23,072 nt of DNA from Bacteroidales bacterium H5 (GTDB taxonomy: Bacteria; Bacteroidota; Bacteroidia; Bacteroidales; Muribaculaceae), in contig DAAQ01000023.1 of the NCBI GenBank assembly GCA_001701225.1, positions 21,526 through 44,597 of the forward strand. The letters run 5' to 3'. The notes beneath the pieces are model-generated. The model worked only from the letters and a program-made list of their open reading frames with translations. It was not told the origin of the DNA and made no database searches. This document shows positions 7,639 through 15,567 of the stretch, in pieces. Position 1 is the stretch's first letter. Every line of letters begins with the position of its first letter. Position numbers and translations under genes: made by a program.

Positions 7639-8364
7639 ATGAAGAAGTTTATCACAATGATTCTCATGTCGGTACTCGCCCTCGGTGTATCGGCACAGGT
7701 GCTCACCTCGCGCACCTACAACAAGCCCAAGGGCAAGACACAGTGGCATGTCCGCGTGGGTCCTTCGTTCAACAATATCGCCGGTCTCGGAGACCTTGAA
7801 TTTGACGAGTCGTTCGATGGCTATACCGCGAAGGGTAATTTCGGGACATCGGCCGGAATGTCGCTTGATTTCGGTTTCAGCAAGAATATCGGAAAATCCG
7901 GCCTCTATTGGGGAATGGAGCTTGGTCTTGGCACACGTGGATTCACCGCAAAAGAGGAACAATCGGGCGGTGGTGAGGACTGGAGTGCCAAGGAGAATAT
8001 ACGTACATGGAATATCAAGTATTCTCCCTTCACCTTCGGGTATAAATATTCAGTGACGGATGCCCTGAAGATAGATGCTCATGTAGGAGTCTTCGCAAGC
8101 TATGACTTCGCCGGAAGCATCAGTTATTCCGGTGACGGCGACTGGGAGCCCGATGAGATTGAGCCTGCATGGGATGATATCATTGACAATAAATTCGATG
8201 TGGGTACACAACTCGGTATCGGTGTGTGGTATAAGCGTTTCAATCTTGATATCATGTGGCAGCGCGGTTTTACCTCGATGCTTAAGAGCGAGGCATTGGA
8301 CGACCTTGATACCAAGTCGGGCTACTCGTCCAATCTGGTGCTCCGTGTCGGATATACGTTCTGA
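7639..8364 (+). CDS. Outer membrane beta-barrel protein
   Basis: A 241-residue protein. Residues 1-19 are a signal peptide (MKKFITMILMSVLALGVSA). The mature part shows repeating amphipathic strands: HVRVGPSFNNIAGLG, GMSLDFGFSKNIG, LYWGMELGLGTRGF, YSPFTFGYKYSV and a final strand VLRVGYTF ending in phenylalanine, the typical last residue of an outer-membrane barrel. Eight to ten strands fit the length, in the style of the small porin-like or OmpW/OmpX-like barrels of Bacteroidetes. A long acidic loop (EPDEIEPAWDD) would face outward. It has no enzymatic motif. Neighbours are all exported, with a seven-base gap or less to the next gene, so they probably form one envelope unit. Confidence 0.85.
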   Translation: MKKFITMILMSVLALGVSAQVLTSRTYNKPKGKTQWHVRVGPSFNNIAGLGDLEFDESFDGYTAKGNFGTSAGMSLDFGFSKNIGKSGLYWGMELGLGTRGFTAKEEQSGGGEDWSAKENIRTWNIKYSPFTFGYKYSVTDALKIDAHVGVFASYDFAGSISYSGDGDWEPDEIEPAWDDIIDNKFDVGTQLGIGVWYKRFNLDIMWQRGFTSMLKSEALDDLDTKSGYSSNLVLRVGYTF

Positions 8365-8370
8365 CGGTCT

Positions 8371-9138
8371 ATGCAAAAGATATTGTCCGTCATAGTATTC
8401 TGTTTTCTTGCTTCCGGCACAGTCTCGGCCCTGGATCTGCTGAAAAAGAAGGAGTCCGTACCGTTCGACTATACGGCATGGAGCGACAGTGTCAGCGTGC
8501 CTGAGGCGGGGGTGCTACTGCCGGTGTCGGTTGACGGTGTGGCTGTCTTTGCCGACACTGTCACACTGCAGCCGTCCGGGGATAACGCTTTTGCCGCCGC
8601 ACTGTGCTTTGTGGCCGAGAATCTGGACCGGGCTCACGACAGGATAGACGGGATAGACTTTGACAACCGTTCGTTTCAGGTGACCCAGTCGACTGTCCGC
8701 GGGAGCAACAGCACCGAGACAACCTACACGCGCACGACCCTGTTTGCCATAGGCGACGGGTCGATGGAGTACAGCATATCGGACGCCGCGATACGCTATC
8801 GCGAGAAAGGGCTGATACCGCGTACTCTTCCGCTCGAGAAGCTGAATCCCGCCACAAACTCTCGCCATCGCGAGCTTGTGTTTGAGATGGCCGACGCGAA
8901 CACACATTACATTGAGTCAATGAGGAGCTTCATCAACTCGAATGCAGACATGAGGTTCGAGCATCCTGACTTGATGAAGGGCGGACGTGTCGTCGAAGGG
9001 ATGAGTCCGCTTGAAGTAAAAGTCCTCCTTGGTGTTCCTCCGCAAATCCGTAACAGCGGTGAGCGGGAACGCTGGGTCTACTCCAATGATTTGATTGTGA
9101 TTTTCACACACGGGAAAGTCACAAAGGTCATTGAATGA
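8371..9138 (+). CDS. Exported protein with BamE/SmpA-like C-terminal domain
   Basis: A 255-residue protein with a signal peptide (residues 1-20, ending TVSA). The central part (about residues 40-195) has the look of the DUF4468 family: a sheet-helix arrangement with FVAENLDRAHDRIDGIDFDN, a long strand pair TRTTLFAIGDGSMEYSISDAAIRY, and a trailing helix. The last 45 residues resemble the SmpA/BamE fold: MSPLEVKVLLGVPPQIRNSG, then WVYSNDLIVIFTHGKVTKVIE. In BamE this fold binds the outer-membrane assembly machinery. It starts six bases after the barrel gene stops, so it may help insert or hold that barrel. Both domain calls are by eye and moderate. A terminator follows at 9165. Confidence 0.7.
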   Translation: MQKILSVIVFCFLASGTVSALDLLKKKESVPFDYTAWSDSVSVPEAGVLLPVSVDGVAVFADTVTLQPSGDNAFAAALCFVAENLDRAHDRIDGIDFDNRSFQVTQSTVRGSNSTETTYTRTTLFAIGDGSMEYSISDAAIRYREKGLIPRTLPLEKLNPATNSRHRELVFEMADANTHYIESMRSFINSNADMRFEHPDLMKGGRVVEGMSPLEVKVLLGVPPQIRNSGERERWVYSNDLIVIFTHGKVTKVIE

Positions 9139-9164
9139 CTTTATCTTGGTCTACATACTACCAG

Positions 9165-9199
9165 AATTCTCCGCAGGGCGACTTGCGGAGAATTTTTTT
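9165..9199 (+). terminator. Intrinsic terminator of the 6618-9138 operon
   Basis: An 11-bp perfect stem (AATTCTCCGCA / TGCGGAGAATT, 9165-9175 with 9184-9194) with an eight-base loop, followed by a T tract to 9199. The T tract is only on the plus-strand side, so it ends the plus-strand operon; it lies just beyond the end of the converging DUF6056-like gene. Confidence 0.9.
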
Positions 9200-9205
9200 A
9201 TCCCT

Positions 9206-10771
9206 TCAGAAATGAAAGTCTGCGATTCGGAGGGTCGGGTCGAAGGTGGTGGCGTGGGGGATGATTAGGAGCCATTGATTGCCTGCCCGGTCGGTGAAAC
9301 CGAGCTGCCTGAAGCGGCTGGCGGTCTCGGTTCCGTCGGGCGAGACGAGGGTGATGACCGCGGTGTCGTCTCCGCCGTTGTCGGGCAAGGTGACTATCAG
9401 AGAGCCGTAGAGGTAGCCTCCGGGGGTGAGACGCGAGGGGGTGGCCCCGGTGGTGTCGAAGTCCGCGAGGGCAGAGGGGAGCAGCTTGAGCATCTTGTCG
9501 GCACCCTGTGCGTTGTGATATGAAAAGAATGTCATGGGCACACGCTCGTTGAACTGCCTCACCGAGCTCTTGAGCATGGAGAGGTCGACACGTGTCGGGA
9601 TGTTGTCGTAGTAGATCGTACCGTCGGGCGATTCCCTGAACAGACGGGTTATCTCGGCTGACTCGGCCGTGAGCTCGCGCTGTATCATGATGGCCGCTAT
9701 GAGGTTGACTGATACGATGACGGCAATGGCGGTGTCAATGCATATCCGTGCCGCACGTCCGAGGGTGACGGCATAGAACCGTGAGAGGTACGCCAGGCCT
9801 ATGAGGCTGAACCACTGGGGGAACATGGCCTGGCGCGGCCCCTTGAAATAGAGGAAATAGATGCCGAGCGATACCCCTGTGCCGACAAGAATCATGACCA
9901 GGAACGGCAACGCGCCCCGTTCGGCAAGGATGCGCCGCCTCACGGCGGGGAGTGCGAGTGACGCGCCAAAGAGGGCGAGATAAGGCACATAGAAGCTCAG
10001 GCCCGGCGCAGCCATTATAAGGGCCTCGCGCAAGGTGTATTTCAGGAAATTGCTCTCGGTGACATCAGCGCGGTTCCAGAATGCGGGCGAGACAATCATC
10101 AGCAGCATCCCCGCTACAAAGCAGAGGGTGTATATCCATGTGTTGCGGCTTGCGTCACGCAGCCTCATCAGCAGATATGCCGCACATCCGCAACCCATCG
10201 GCAGGGACATTCCTTCGTGACACCATCCGGCGAGGATGATGAGCACACAGGCTCCCCACAGCCTCCGGCCACGAGGTTGTGACGGGCCGAAGCTGCCGAG
10301 GAACATCATCAGCGCGAATGAGCAGAGCGAGAGAGCCCAGACATAGTTGGCCGAGAATGCGGTGGAGAACATGAAGTCATACCACGGCAGACACAGCACG
10401 ATGGCACCCGCGAGGAGCCATCCGCGTGTCGACCCTCCGCGGCATCCTGCCAGCAGCGGTGTGCTGTAGAGAAGCCAGAATATGAAGAGCGATGTGACGA
10501 GGGCGTGTATCCACTTTGGGACGGCGAGGACGAGCGCGGGGACGAGGAAATTGCCGAACCTGAACGACTCGGTGGGCCATCGTTCGGCCATGATGCGGCG
10601 CACGTCGGCCCAGCGGTCGGACGAGAGGGGGTCATTGCCGAGAAACCAGAAATCATCCATCAGCAGCGGAGCGTTCAGATAGAGCAACATGAACAGCAGC
10701 GATGTGAAGCCTATGAATGGTATCCATGCCCGCTGCATGGCCGGGTGTTGTAAGTTTGTGGATGAGTTCAT
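9206..10771 (-). CDS. DUF6056-like polytopic membrane protein
   Basis: A 521-residue inner-membrane protein with about ten hydrophobic segments in residues 15-365 and a soluble C-terminal domain (about 366-521). Landmarks: an Asp pair at 39-40 just after the first membrane segment (LMDDFWF), SANYVWALSL in the loop after the third, WCHEGMSLPMG (His185-Glu186), and GPRQ at 311-314. This arrangement, an acidic pair in the first periplasmic loop with a later HE motif, is what I associate with the DUF6056 family, and it resembles GT-C-fold lipid-linked sugar transferases. A glycosyl-transfer role is therefore plausible but unproven. It stands alone, divergent from the DUF4143 gene. ATG at 10738 is an alternative start. 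Confidence 0.7.
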   Translation of the reverse strand: MNSSTNLQHPAMQRAWIPFIGFTSLLFMLLYLNAPLLMDDFWFLGNDPLSSDRWADVRRIMAERWPTESFRFGNFLVPALVLAVPKWIHALVTSLFIFWLLYSTPLLAGCRGGSTRGWLLAGAIVLCLPWYDFMFSTAFSANYVWALSLCSFALMMFLGSFGPSQPRGRRLWGACVLIILAGWCHEGMSLPMGCGCAAYLLMRLRDASRNTWIYTLCFVAGMLLMIVSPAFWNRADVTESNFLKYTLREALIMAAPGLSFYVPYLALFGASLALPAVRRRILAERGALPFLVMILVGTGVSLGIYFLYFKGPRQAMFPQWFSLIGLAYLSRFYAVTLGRAARICIDTAIAVIVSVNLIAAIMIQRELTAESAEITRLFRESPDGTIYYDNIPTRVDLSMLKSSVRQFNERVPMTFFSYHNAQGADKMLKLLPSALADFDTTGATPSRLTPGGYLYGSLIVTLPDNGGDDTAVITLVSPDGTETASRFRQLGFTDRAGNQWLLIIPHATTFDPTLRIADFHF

Positions 10772-10830
10772 GTTGTCTCAACGCCCCTCCGCCCCGCGAT
10801 ATTGCGCCCCGTCCTCAAAAACCACCCCGA

Positions 10831-10945
10831 CTCCACAACTCGCGGAACAAAAACTCCACAACTCGCGGAACAAAAACTCCACAACTCGCGGAACAAAAAT
10901 TCTACAACTCAAGGAATAAAAATTCCACAACTTGCGGAATTGAGA
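10831..10945 (+). repeat. Five tandem 23-bp repeats with dyad symmetry
   Basis: Units start at 10831, 10854, 10877, 10900 and 10923. The first three are identical (core CCACAACTCGCGGAAC); the fourth and fifth are diverged. In the fifth unit the segment from 10922 to 10940 is a 19-base near-palindrome (ATTCCACAA-C-TTGCGGAAT, one mismatch). The TTG of the downstream promoter is inside this unit. The period is close to two helical turns, so bound proteins would sit on one face. Confidence 0.9.
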
Positions 10946-10962
10946 AAAAAACATTATTTTTG
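10932..10962 (+). promoter_or_regulatory. Promoter of the DUF4143 ATPase gene
   Basis: TTG at 10932-10934 and TATTTTTG at 10955-10962 are separated by exactly 20 bases, the Bacteroides pattern. The -7 is 18 bases from the ATG at 10981. The -33 element lies inside the last 23-bp repeat; the first three repeats have TCG at the same place and so would not serve. Confidence 0.75.
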
Positions 10963-10980
10963 TGCCTAAAAATCAATGAT

Positions 10981-12252
10981 ATGGAATATAGACCAAGAGT
11001 AGTCGAGGAGACCATACGCCGAAAGCTGCGCAGTTCGGGTGCCATACTCATAGAGGGTGCCAAATGGTGTGGCAAGTCTACCACGGGCGCGAGGTATGCC
11101 AACAGTGCGCTCTATCTGGCCGATCCCGCGACGTATGCGCAGAGCATGGAACTCGCAGAGCTGAGTCCGGCAACGCTGCTGTCAGGCGAGACTCCGCGCC
11201 TCATAGACGAGTGGCAGCTTGCACCACAACTGTGGGACGCCGTGAGAGGCGAGGTAGACCGCCGTAACGGCAAGGGTGAGTTTATCCTTACCGGTTCGGC
11301 TGTACCACCTGCCACAGACCGCATCAACCATACTGGCACAGGGCGATTCGCATGGATTACGATGAGGCCGATGTCCCTGTTCGAGTCAGGCGACTCTACG
11401 GGAGACGTGTCGCTGAGGGAGCTCTTTGAGTCTGACGGTGACATTGCGGGACGAGCCGGGCATAATATCGAGGATATAGCCTATCTGATATGCCGTGGCG
11501 GATGGCCCTCGGGACTCGACCTTGACCGCGAGGATGCTCTCGAGCAGGCATACGACTATTATGACGCGGTGGTGAGGACGGATGTCTCCAGGGTGGATGG
11601 CGTGAGCCGTTCGGCCGAGCGCACCATGCGTTTCATGCGTGCGTATGCCCGCAGCCAGGGGAGTCAGACACCTTTCAGCAGGTTACGGGACGATATGGTG
11701 CCGAATGACAGCGCGACTCTCAGCACCGACACCGTGGCATCATACCATGCAGCCTTGAAAAAGATTTTTGTCATCGAGGATATGGCTGCATGGAATCCCA
11801 ATCTGCGCTCCAAGAGTGCGATACGCACCACTGATACGCGATATTTCGTAGACCCCTCGATCGGTGCCGCCGCCCTCGGTGCGGGTCCACGTGACCTTGT
11901 CGACGACCTGCGTACGCTGGGACTGTTTTTTGAGACATTGTGTGTCAGGGATTTGCGTGTGTATGCCGGAGCCATCAACGGACAGGTCTATCACTATCGC
12001 GACAGCTCGGGACTCGAGTGCGATGCCGTGGTGCACCTGCGCAACGGCTCATACGGACTCATAGAGATAAAGCTGGGGGGAGCTACCGCGATAGAGGCCG
12101 GAGCCGCTACACTGACGCGGCTCGCATCGGTGATAGACACGGACGCGATGAAAAAACCGTCATTCAGGATGGTGCTTACGGCTGTCGGCGACTATGCATA
12201 CCGGCGCAAGGACGGAGTGCTTGTGGTACCCGTGGGAAGTCTGCGCCCATGA
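10981..12252 (+). CDS. AAA-type ATPase with DUF4143 C-terminal domain
   Basis: A 423-residue cytoplasmic protein. The N-terminal ATPase has Walker A GAKWCGKST (Gly26-Thr34), Walker B LIDEWQLAP (Asp76-Glu77) and a FILTGSA strand (101-107) typical of sensor 1 in this family. The C-terminal DUF4143 part has a nuclease-like core with LECDAVVHL (Asp348) and LIEIKLGG (Glu362, Lys364), the D...ExK pattern of PD-(D/E)xK folds. Family proteins are widespread in bacteria and archaea and often occur in many copies, with poorly known function; defence or toxin-like roles have been suggested. The frame stays open upstream to 10717 through the repeats, but the family start and promoter favour ATG 10981. 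Regulation through the 23-bp repeats is likely. Confidence 0.9.
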   Translation: MEYRPRVVEETIRRKLRSSGAILIEGAKWCGKSTTGARYANSALYLADPATYAQSMELAELSPATLLSGETPRLIDEWQLAPQLWDAVRGEVDRRNGKGEFILTGSAVPPATDRINHTGTGRFAWITMRPMSLFESGDSTGDVSLRELFESDGDIAGRAGHNIEDIAYLICRGGWPSGLDLDREDALEQAYDYYDAVVRTDVSRVDGVSRSAERTMRFMRAYARSQGSQTPFSRLRDDMVPNDSATLSTDTVASYHAALKKIFVIEDMAAWNPNLRSKSAIRTTDTRYFVDPSIGAAALGAGPRDLVDDLRTLGLFFETLCVRDLRVYAGAINGQVYHYRDSSGLECDAVVHLRNGSYGLIEIKLGGATAIEAGAATLTRLASVIDTDAMKKPSFRMVLTAVGDYAYRRKDGVLVVPVGSLRP

Positions 12253-12267
12253 GATTTCATTTTGCTT

Positions 12268-12298
12268 TTGGGGGGATGGGGAAAATTCGTTATATTTG
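12268..12298 (+). promoter_or_regulatory. Promoter of the 12332 lipoprotein-ABC-fucosyltransferase operon
   Basis: TTG at 12268-12270 and TATATTTG at 12291-12298, spacing exactly 20. The ATG follows 33 bases after the -7. It lies 15 bases after the DUF4143 stop; no terminator was seen between them. Confidence 0.8.
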
Positions 12299-12331
12299 CA
12301 CTTTGATTATACCTGACAAAAACCATTCTAT

Positions 12332-13732
12332 ATGAAACTGCTCAAGATATTCACACTCGGCGCGCTCTCGGTGATGCTCGCCGGTCTGGCCTCATGCTCG
12401 AAGGGCGGAGGCGAACTGCTTGATACGATTCCGGCCGATTCGAAGCTGGTGGCCATGGTCAATGTCCGTGACGTATGCAAGGACGCGGGCGTGACGTTCA
12501 ATGCCGACGGTGCCGAGTATGACCCTGCGCTGCAGGGCAAGATGGGCTCGCGTGCCGGAGAGGTGTTCGGACTTATAGGACGTCTCGACGCCAACGATAT
12601 CGCCGATATGGAACATGTGGCCGTGCTGTCGACCGCTTCGGGCGAGGCATACGCAACGTTCGGCATCTCGGCTTTCGACAGCTTCCGCGAGGCATGCGGC
12701 GACCGCATATCGTGGGGCGAGGATGCAGAGGGGATGCATGTGGGCACTATTGAGGCCAGTACATCGGTGGTGGCCTCCGACACCCAGGTGTGGCTCACCG
12801 ACCGCAGCTCGACTGCGGCAAAGGGGGTCAAGGAACTGCTCAAGGCTTCGGGCGAGCTTCCGATAAGCAAGGTCACAGGAATAGACCGTGTACTCAGTGC
12901 CGGGGCGCCTGTCAATATAGCTGTCCTCAACGGCACATTTGACCCGAAGGGTGGACATGACGCGGCCCTTGAGGCTGTCTGGAGCACGGCGACAGTCACC
13001 TTTCCCGAGGGTAAGCTGGCCGTGGAGTGGTCGCAGATGAAGGGTGATGGCGAGAAAGTGCCTCTCAAGGGGCTGCAGCCCATCAACCCCGCCGTACTCG
13101 CATACGTGGACTCAGACCCGATGGTGGCCGCTGCCGCCGGACTGACTCCCGAGTTTGACTGGAAGCCCCTCTCGGGTCTGGCCATGCTGACGGGCGATTT
13201 CCAGAAACAGGCCATGCTCTCTGTGGCTATGCCGTATCTCACCTCGATTGACGGCACCGTATTGCTGGCCGCCACTCCTGTAGATGCCGACTCGTTTGCC
13301 GACCCCAGTCCGGCAGGATGGCGCTTTGTGGTGATGGCCCACATGCCGCAGGAGAAGATAAACCAGCTTCTCTCGACCGTGCGCACGATGTGCTTCACAT
13401 CCGGCCTGACCCCCTCTGTCGACCCCAAGACAGGGGTGATGACCATAAAGCAGTATGGCATGAACCTGCATCTCGGCAATATCGACGGATATTTCGCCGT
13501 GTCAAACCATCCGTTTTCCGATACTGGCAACAATTCGCTGGCGCCGCAGTTCACAGGCAAGAACGGTGCCGCCCGCATCACCCTCCCCTCGCTCGCTCCG
13601 CTCGGTCCCGGTCTCCCCGCGTGGGGACTGGAGCTGGAGGCTACAGTCGAGAACGCCGGGGGCACCGTCATGGTGACTCTGCCGGGCTCGAAGGGCTCGG
13701 TGCTGCTGAACCTGCTGTCTGTGCTGATATGA
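12332..13732 (+). CDS. Large lipoprotein, possibly DUF4836-like
   Basis: A 466-residue lipoprotein. The signal peptide ends in a lipobox LASC with the lipidated cysteine at residue 22. The segment right after it (ELLDTIPADSKLVAMVNV) resembles the start of DUF4836-type Bacteroidetes lipoproteins, which begin with a similar IPADA...V motif; the match is weak. The rest is a long alternation of strands and helices, consistent with two related halves, but I cannot show a repeat. It lacks the acidic export signal, so it may face the periplasm. The gene overlaps the ABC ATPase gene by four bases (ATGA), which argues that it works with the ABC/FtsX pair, perhaps as their periplasmic partner or substrate. 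Confidence 0.75.
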   Translation: MKLLKIFTLGALSVMLAGLASCSKGGGELLDTIPADSKLVAMVNVRDVCKDAGVTFNADGAEYDPALQGKMGSRAGEVFGLIGRLDANDIADMEHVAVLSTASGEAYATFGISAFDSFREACGDRISWGEDAEGMHVGTIEASTSVVASDTQVWLTDRSSTAAKGVKELLKASGELPISKVTGIDRVLSAGAPVNIAVLNGTFDPKGGHDAALEAVWSTATVTFPEGKLAVEWSQMKGDGEKVPLKGLQPINPAVLAYVDSDPMVAAAAGLTPEFDWKPLSGLAMLTGDFQKQAMLSVAMPYLTSIDGTVLLAATPVDADSFADPSPAGWRFVVMAHMPQEKINQLLSTVRTMCFTSGLTPSVDPKTGVMTIKQYGMNLHLGNIDGYFAVSNHPFSDTGNNSLAPQFTGKNGAARITLPSLAPLGPGLPAWGLELEATVENAGGTVMVTLPGSKGSVLLNLLSVLI

Positions 13733-14391
13733 TTCAGACAATCACGCTGCAGCGTGTTTTGCCCCGCGTGTTCAGGGGAAGCGAGAACGAGCCCCCCGTG
13801 AGCCGTTCGGAGGTGTGGATGTGCGACGAGGTGACCTTCTCGCGTCCGGGCTCATATCTTGTCGAGGCCGAGAGCGGCACAGGCAAGTCGAGCCTCTGCT
13901 CGTTCATCTATGGCGCCCGCACCGACTATGACGGCCGCATTCTGATGGACGGCGTGGACATCGCCACCTTCGGCATAGGCCGCTGGTGCGAGCTGCGATG
14001 CCGCGCACTGGCCTATCTGCCTCAGGAGATGCGCCTGTTTCCCGAACTCACGGCCATTGACAACATACTCATCAAGAACAGGCTGACCGATTACCGCACC
14101 GAGGCCGAGATACGCGCCATGCTCGACCGCCTCGAGCTCGGGCACAAGGCCGATACCCTCGCCGGACTCCTCTCGGTGGGACAGCAGCAGAGGGTGGCCA
14201 TAATCCGTGCCCTGTGCCAGCCGTTCGATTTTCTGCTTGTCGACGAGCCGGTGAGCCATCTGGACGCTCGCAACAATGCCGCCGTGGCAGGGATAATAGC
14301 CGGGGAGGCAGCCGCGCGTGAGGCGGCCGTGATAGCCACCTCGGTCGGCAACAAACTCTCGCTTGAACAATACAAACTGTTGAGATTATGA
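13729..14391 (+). CDS. ABC transporter ATP-binding protein, LolD/MacB type
   Basis: A 220-residue ATPase. Walker A AESGTGKSS (Ser49-Ser54), Q-loop LPQE (Gln99), signature LSVGQ (148-152), Walker B FLLVDEP (168-174) and D-loop SHLD (176-179) are all present. Two positions are unusual: the first Walker A glycine is Ala47, and the H-loop site after VIAT is Ser205 where nearly all transporters have His. It belongs to the class that pairs with FtsX-like permeases and moves lipoproteins or extracts envelope molecules with the force of ATP. The open frame runs upstream to 13318, but that part lies out of frame on top of the lipoprotein gene; the ATG at 13729 overlaps its stop, and its own stop overlaps the permease start. 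The missing histidine leaves its activity uncertain. Confidence 0.9.
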   Translation: MIQTITLQRVLPRVFRGSENEPPVSRSEVWMCDEVTFSRPGSYLVEAESGTGKSSLCSFIYGARTDYDGRILMDGVDIATFGIGRWCELRCRALAYLPQEMRLFPELTAIDNILIKNRLTDYRTEAEIRAMLDRLELGHKADTLAGLLSVGQQQRVAIIRALCQPFDFLLVDEPVSHLDARNNAAVAGIIAGEAAAREAAVIATSVGNKLSLEQYKLLRL

Positions 14392-15557
14392 TAAGCCGCC
14401 TATTGCGCCGCAATGTCAGCCCGGCACAGACCATAGGCTATGTCATGGCCAACCTTACGGGGCTGCTGATAGTCATTGTGGCCATACAGTTCTATCGCGA
14501 CATCTCGGCTGTCTCGTCAGACACCGACTCGTTCATATCGTCAGACTATCTCATCATCTCCAAGAAAGTCAGCGGCGTGGGGGGCGCAACCCCGTTTACC
14601 CCCGCCGAGCGCGAGGAGATTGCATCGCAGCCGTGGGCCGCTGAGGTCGGAGGATTTCAGGCCGCCGACTTCAATGTCTCGCTGAGCATCGACATGTGGG
14701 GCCGCAACATGTACACGTCGCTGTTCCTTGAGTCTATCCCCGATGCGTTCTTCGATGTCTCGCCACGCGGGTGGGACACATACGAGCCCGGTAGCGGCAC
14801 TCCGCTCCCGGTTATAATCTCCAAAGATTATCTCACGCTCTATAATTTCGGCTATGCCTCGGCGCGCGGCCTGCCGCAGATTTCCGAGGAAATGATTTCA
14901 ATGCTCCCCCTGCACCTCTCTCTCAGCGGTAATGGCCGTCAGGAGTGGGTTGATGCCCGCATAGCCGGATTCTCGTCGAGGCTCAACACCATAGCTGTCC
15001 CCTCGGCCTTCATGGACTGGGCCAATGCCAGGTTCGCGTCGGGACGTCCGTCAGACCCCTCGCGCCTCATCGTCAAGCTGCGCCGCGCGGGCGACCCTGC
15101 CGCCACGGCATATCTCGCCGAGCACGGATACGAGGCCGCGGGCGACCGCGAGGCCGGAGGAAAGATGGCATGGTTTCTCGGTCTTGCTACCGCCGTTGTT
15201 GTCGGCATAGGGGCCGTGATATGTCTGCTGGCCCTCTTCATACTGGTGCTGAGTGTCTATCTGCTGCTGCAGAAGAACCGCGACAAAATACACGACCTGC
15301 TGCTGCTCGGCTACACTCCGCGGGCTGTCTCTGCGGTCTACTGGCGCCTCATAGCCTGTGTCAATCTCGGCGTGCTCCTCATAGCCTCGGGCATCCTCGC
15401 CGCCGTGTCGGGGTGGTGGCATCCGGCGCTCGCCAATCTCGGAGCATCGGGCGCGTCGCTGTGGCCTACCCTCATGTGGGCACTCCTCATCACCGCCGCG
15501 GTCACTGCCGTAGGCTGCCTTGCCGTCAGCCACAGCGTGACGAAATCATTCAGATGA
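14388..15557 (+). CDS. FtsX-like ABC transporter permease
   Basis: A 389-residue membrane protein with the topology of LolC/E and MacB-type permeases: TM1 (about 15-36), a large periplasmic domain (about 40-260), and three C-terminal segments (about 262-298, 321-346, 360-380). The loop after TM2 carries the basic segment KNRDKIHDLLLLGYTPRAV, a typical cytoplasmic coupling helix that contacts the ATPase. The frame opens at ATG 14388, overlapping the ATPase stop by four bases, so the two are translationally coupled. The periplasmic domain shows no family I can name. The pair probably extracts or exports an envelope component; the operon context points to a lipid- or glycan-linked one, but this is inferred. 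Confidence 0.85.
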   Translation: MISRLLRRNVSPAQTIGYVMANLTGLLIVIVAIQFYRDISAVSSDTDSFISSDYLIISKKVSGVGGATPFTPAEREEIASQPWAAEVGGFQAADFNVSLSIDMWGRNMYTSLFLESIPDAFFDVSPRGWDTYEPGSGTPLPVIISKDYLTLYNFGYASARGLPQISEEMISMLPLHLSLSGNGRQEWVDARIAGFSSRLNTIAVPSAFMDWANARFASGRPSDPSRLIVKLRRAGDPAATAYLAEHGYEAAGDREAGGKMAWFLGLATAVVVGIGAVICLLALFILVLSVYLLLQKNRDKIHDLLLLGYTPRAVSAVYWRLIACVNLGVLLIASGILAAVSGWWHPALANLGASGASLWPTLMWALLITAAVTAVGCLAVSHSVTKSFR

Positions 15558-15567
15558 GACAGTTCAG

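Noticed and set aside
10831..10945. CRISPR array
   Set aside because: The repeats are directly tandem with no spacers, and there are no cas genes.
10717..10980. N-terminal extension of the DUF4143 protein through the repeats
   Set aside because: The frame is open, but the repeats are non-coding in period (23 is not a multiple of three), a promoter lies inside the extension, and the family starts at the ATG at 10981.
12328..13671. 447-residue open frame on the minus strand
   Set aside because: It lies wholly antisense to the lipoprotein gene at 12332, which has a signal peptide, promoter and coupled neighbours. The reverse frame has no family signal and is explained by GC-rich codon use.
13318..13728. 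N-terminal extension of the ABC ATPase
   Set aside because: It overlaps the lipoprotein gene in another frame and has no ABC domain sequence; ATG 13729 gives a normal ATPase.
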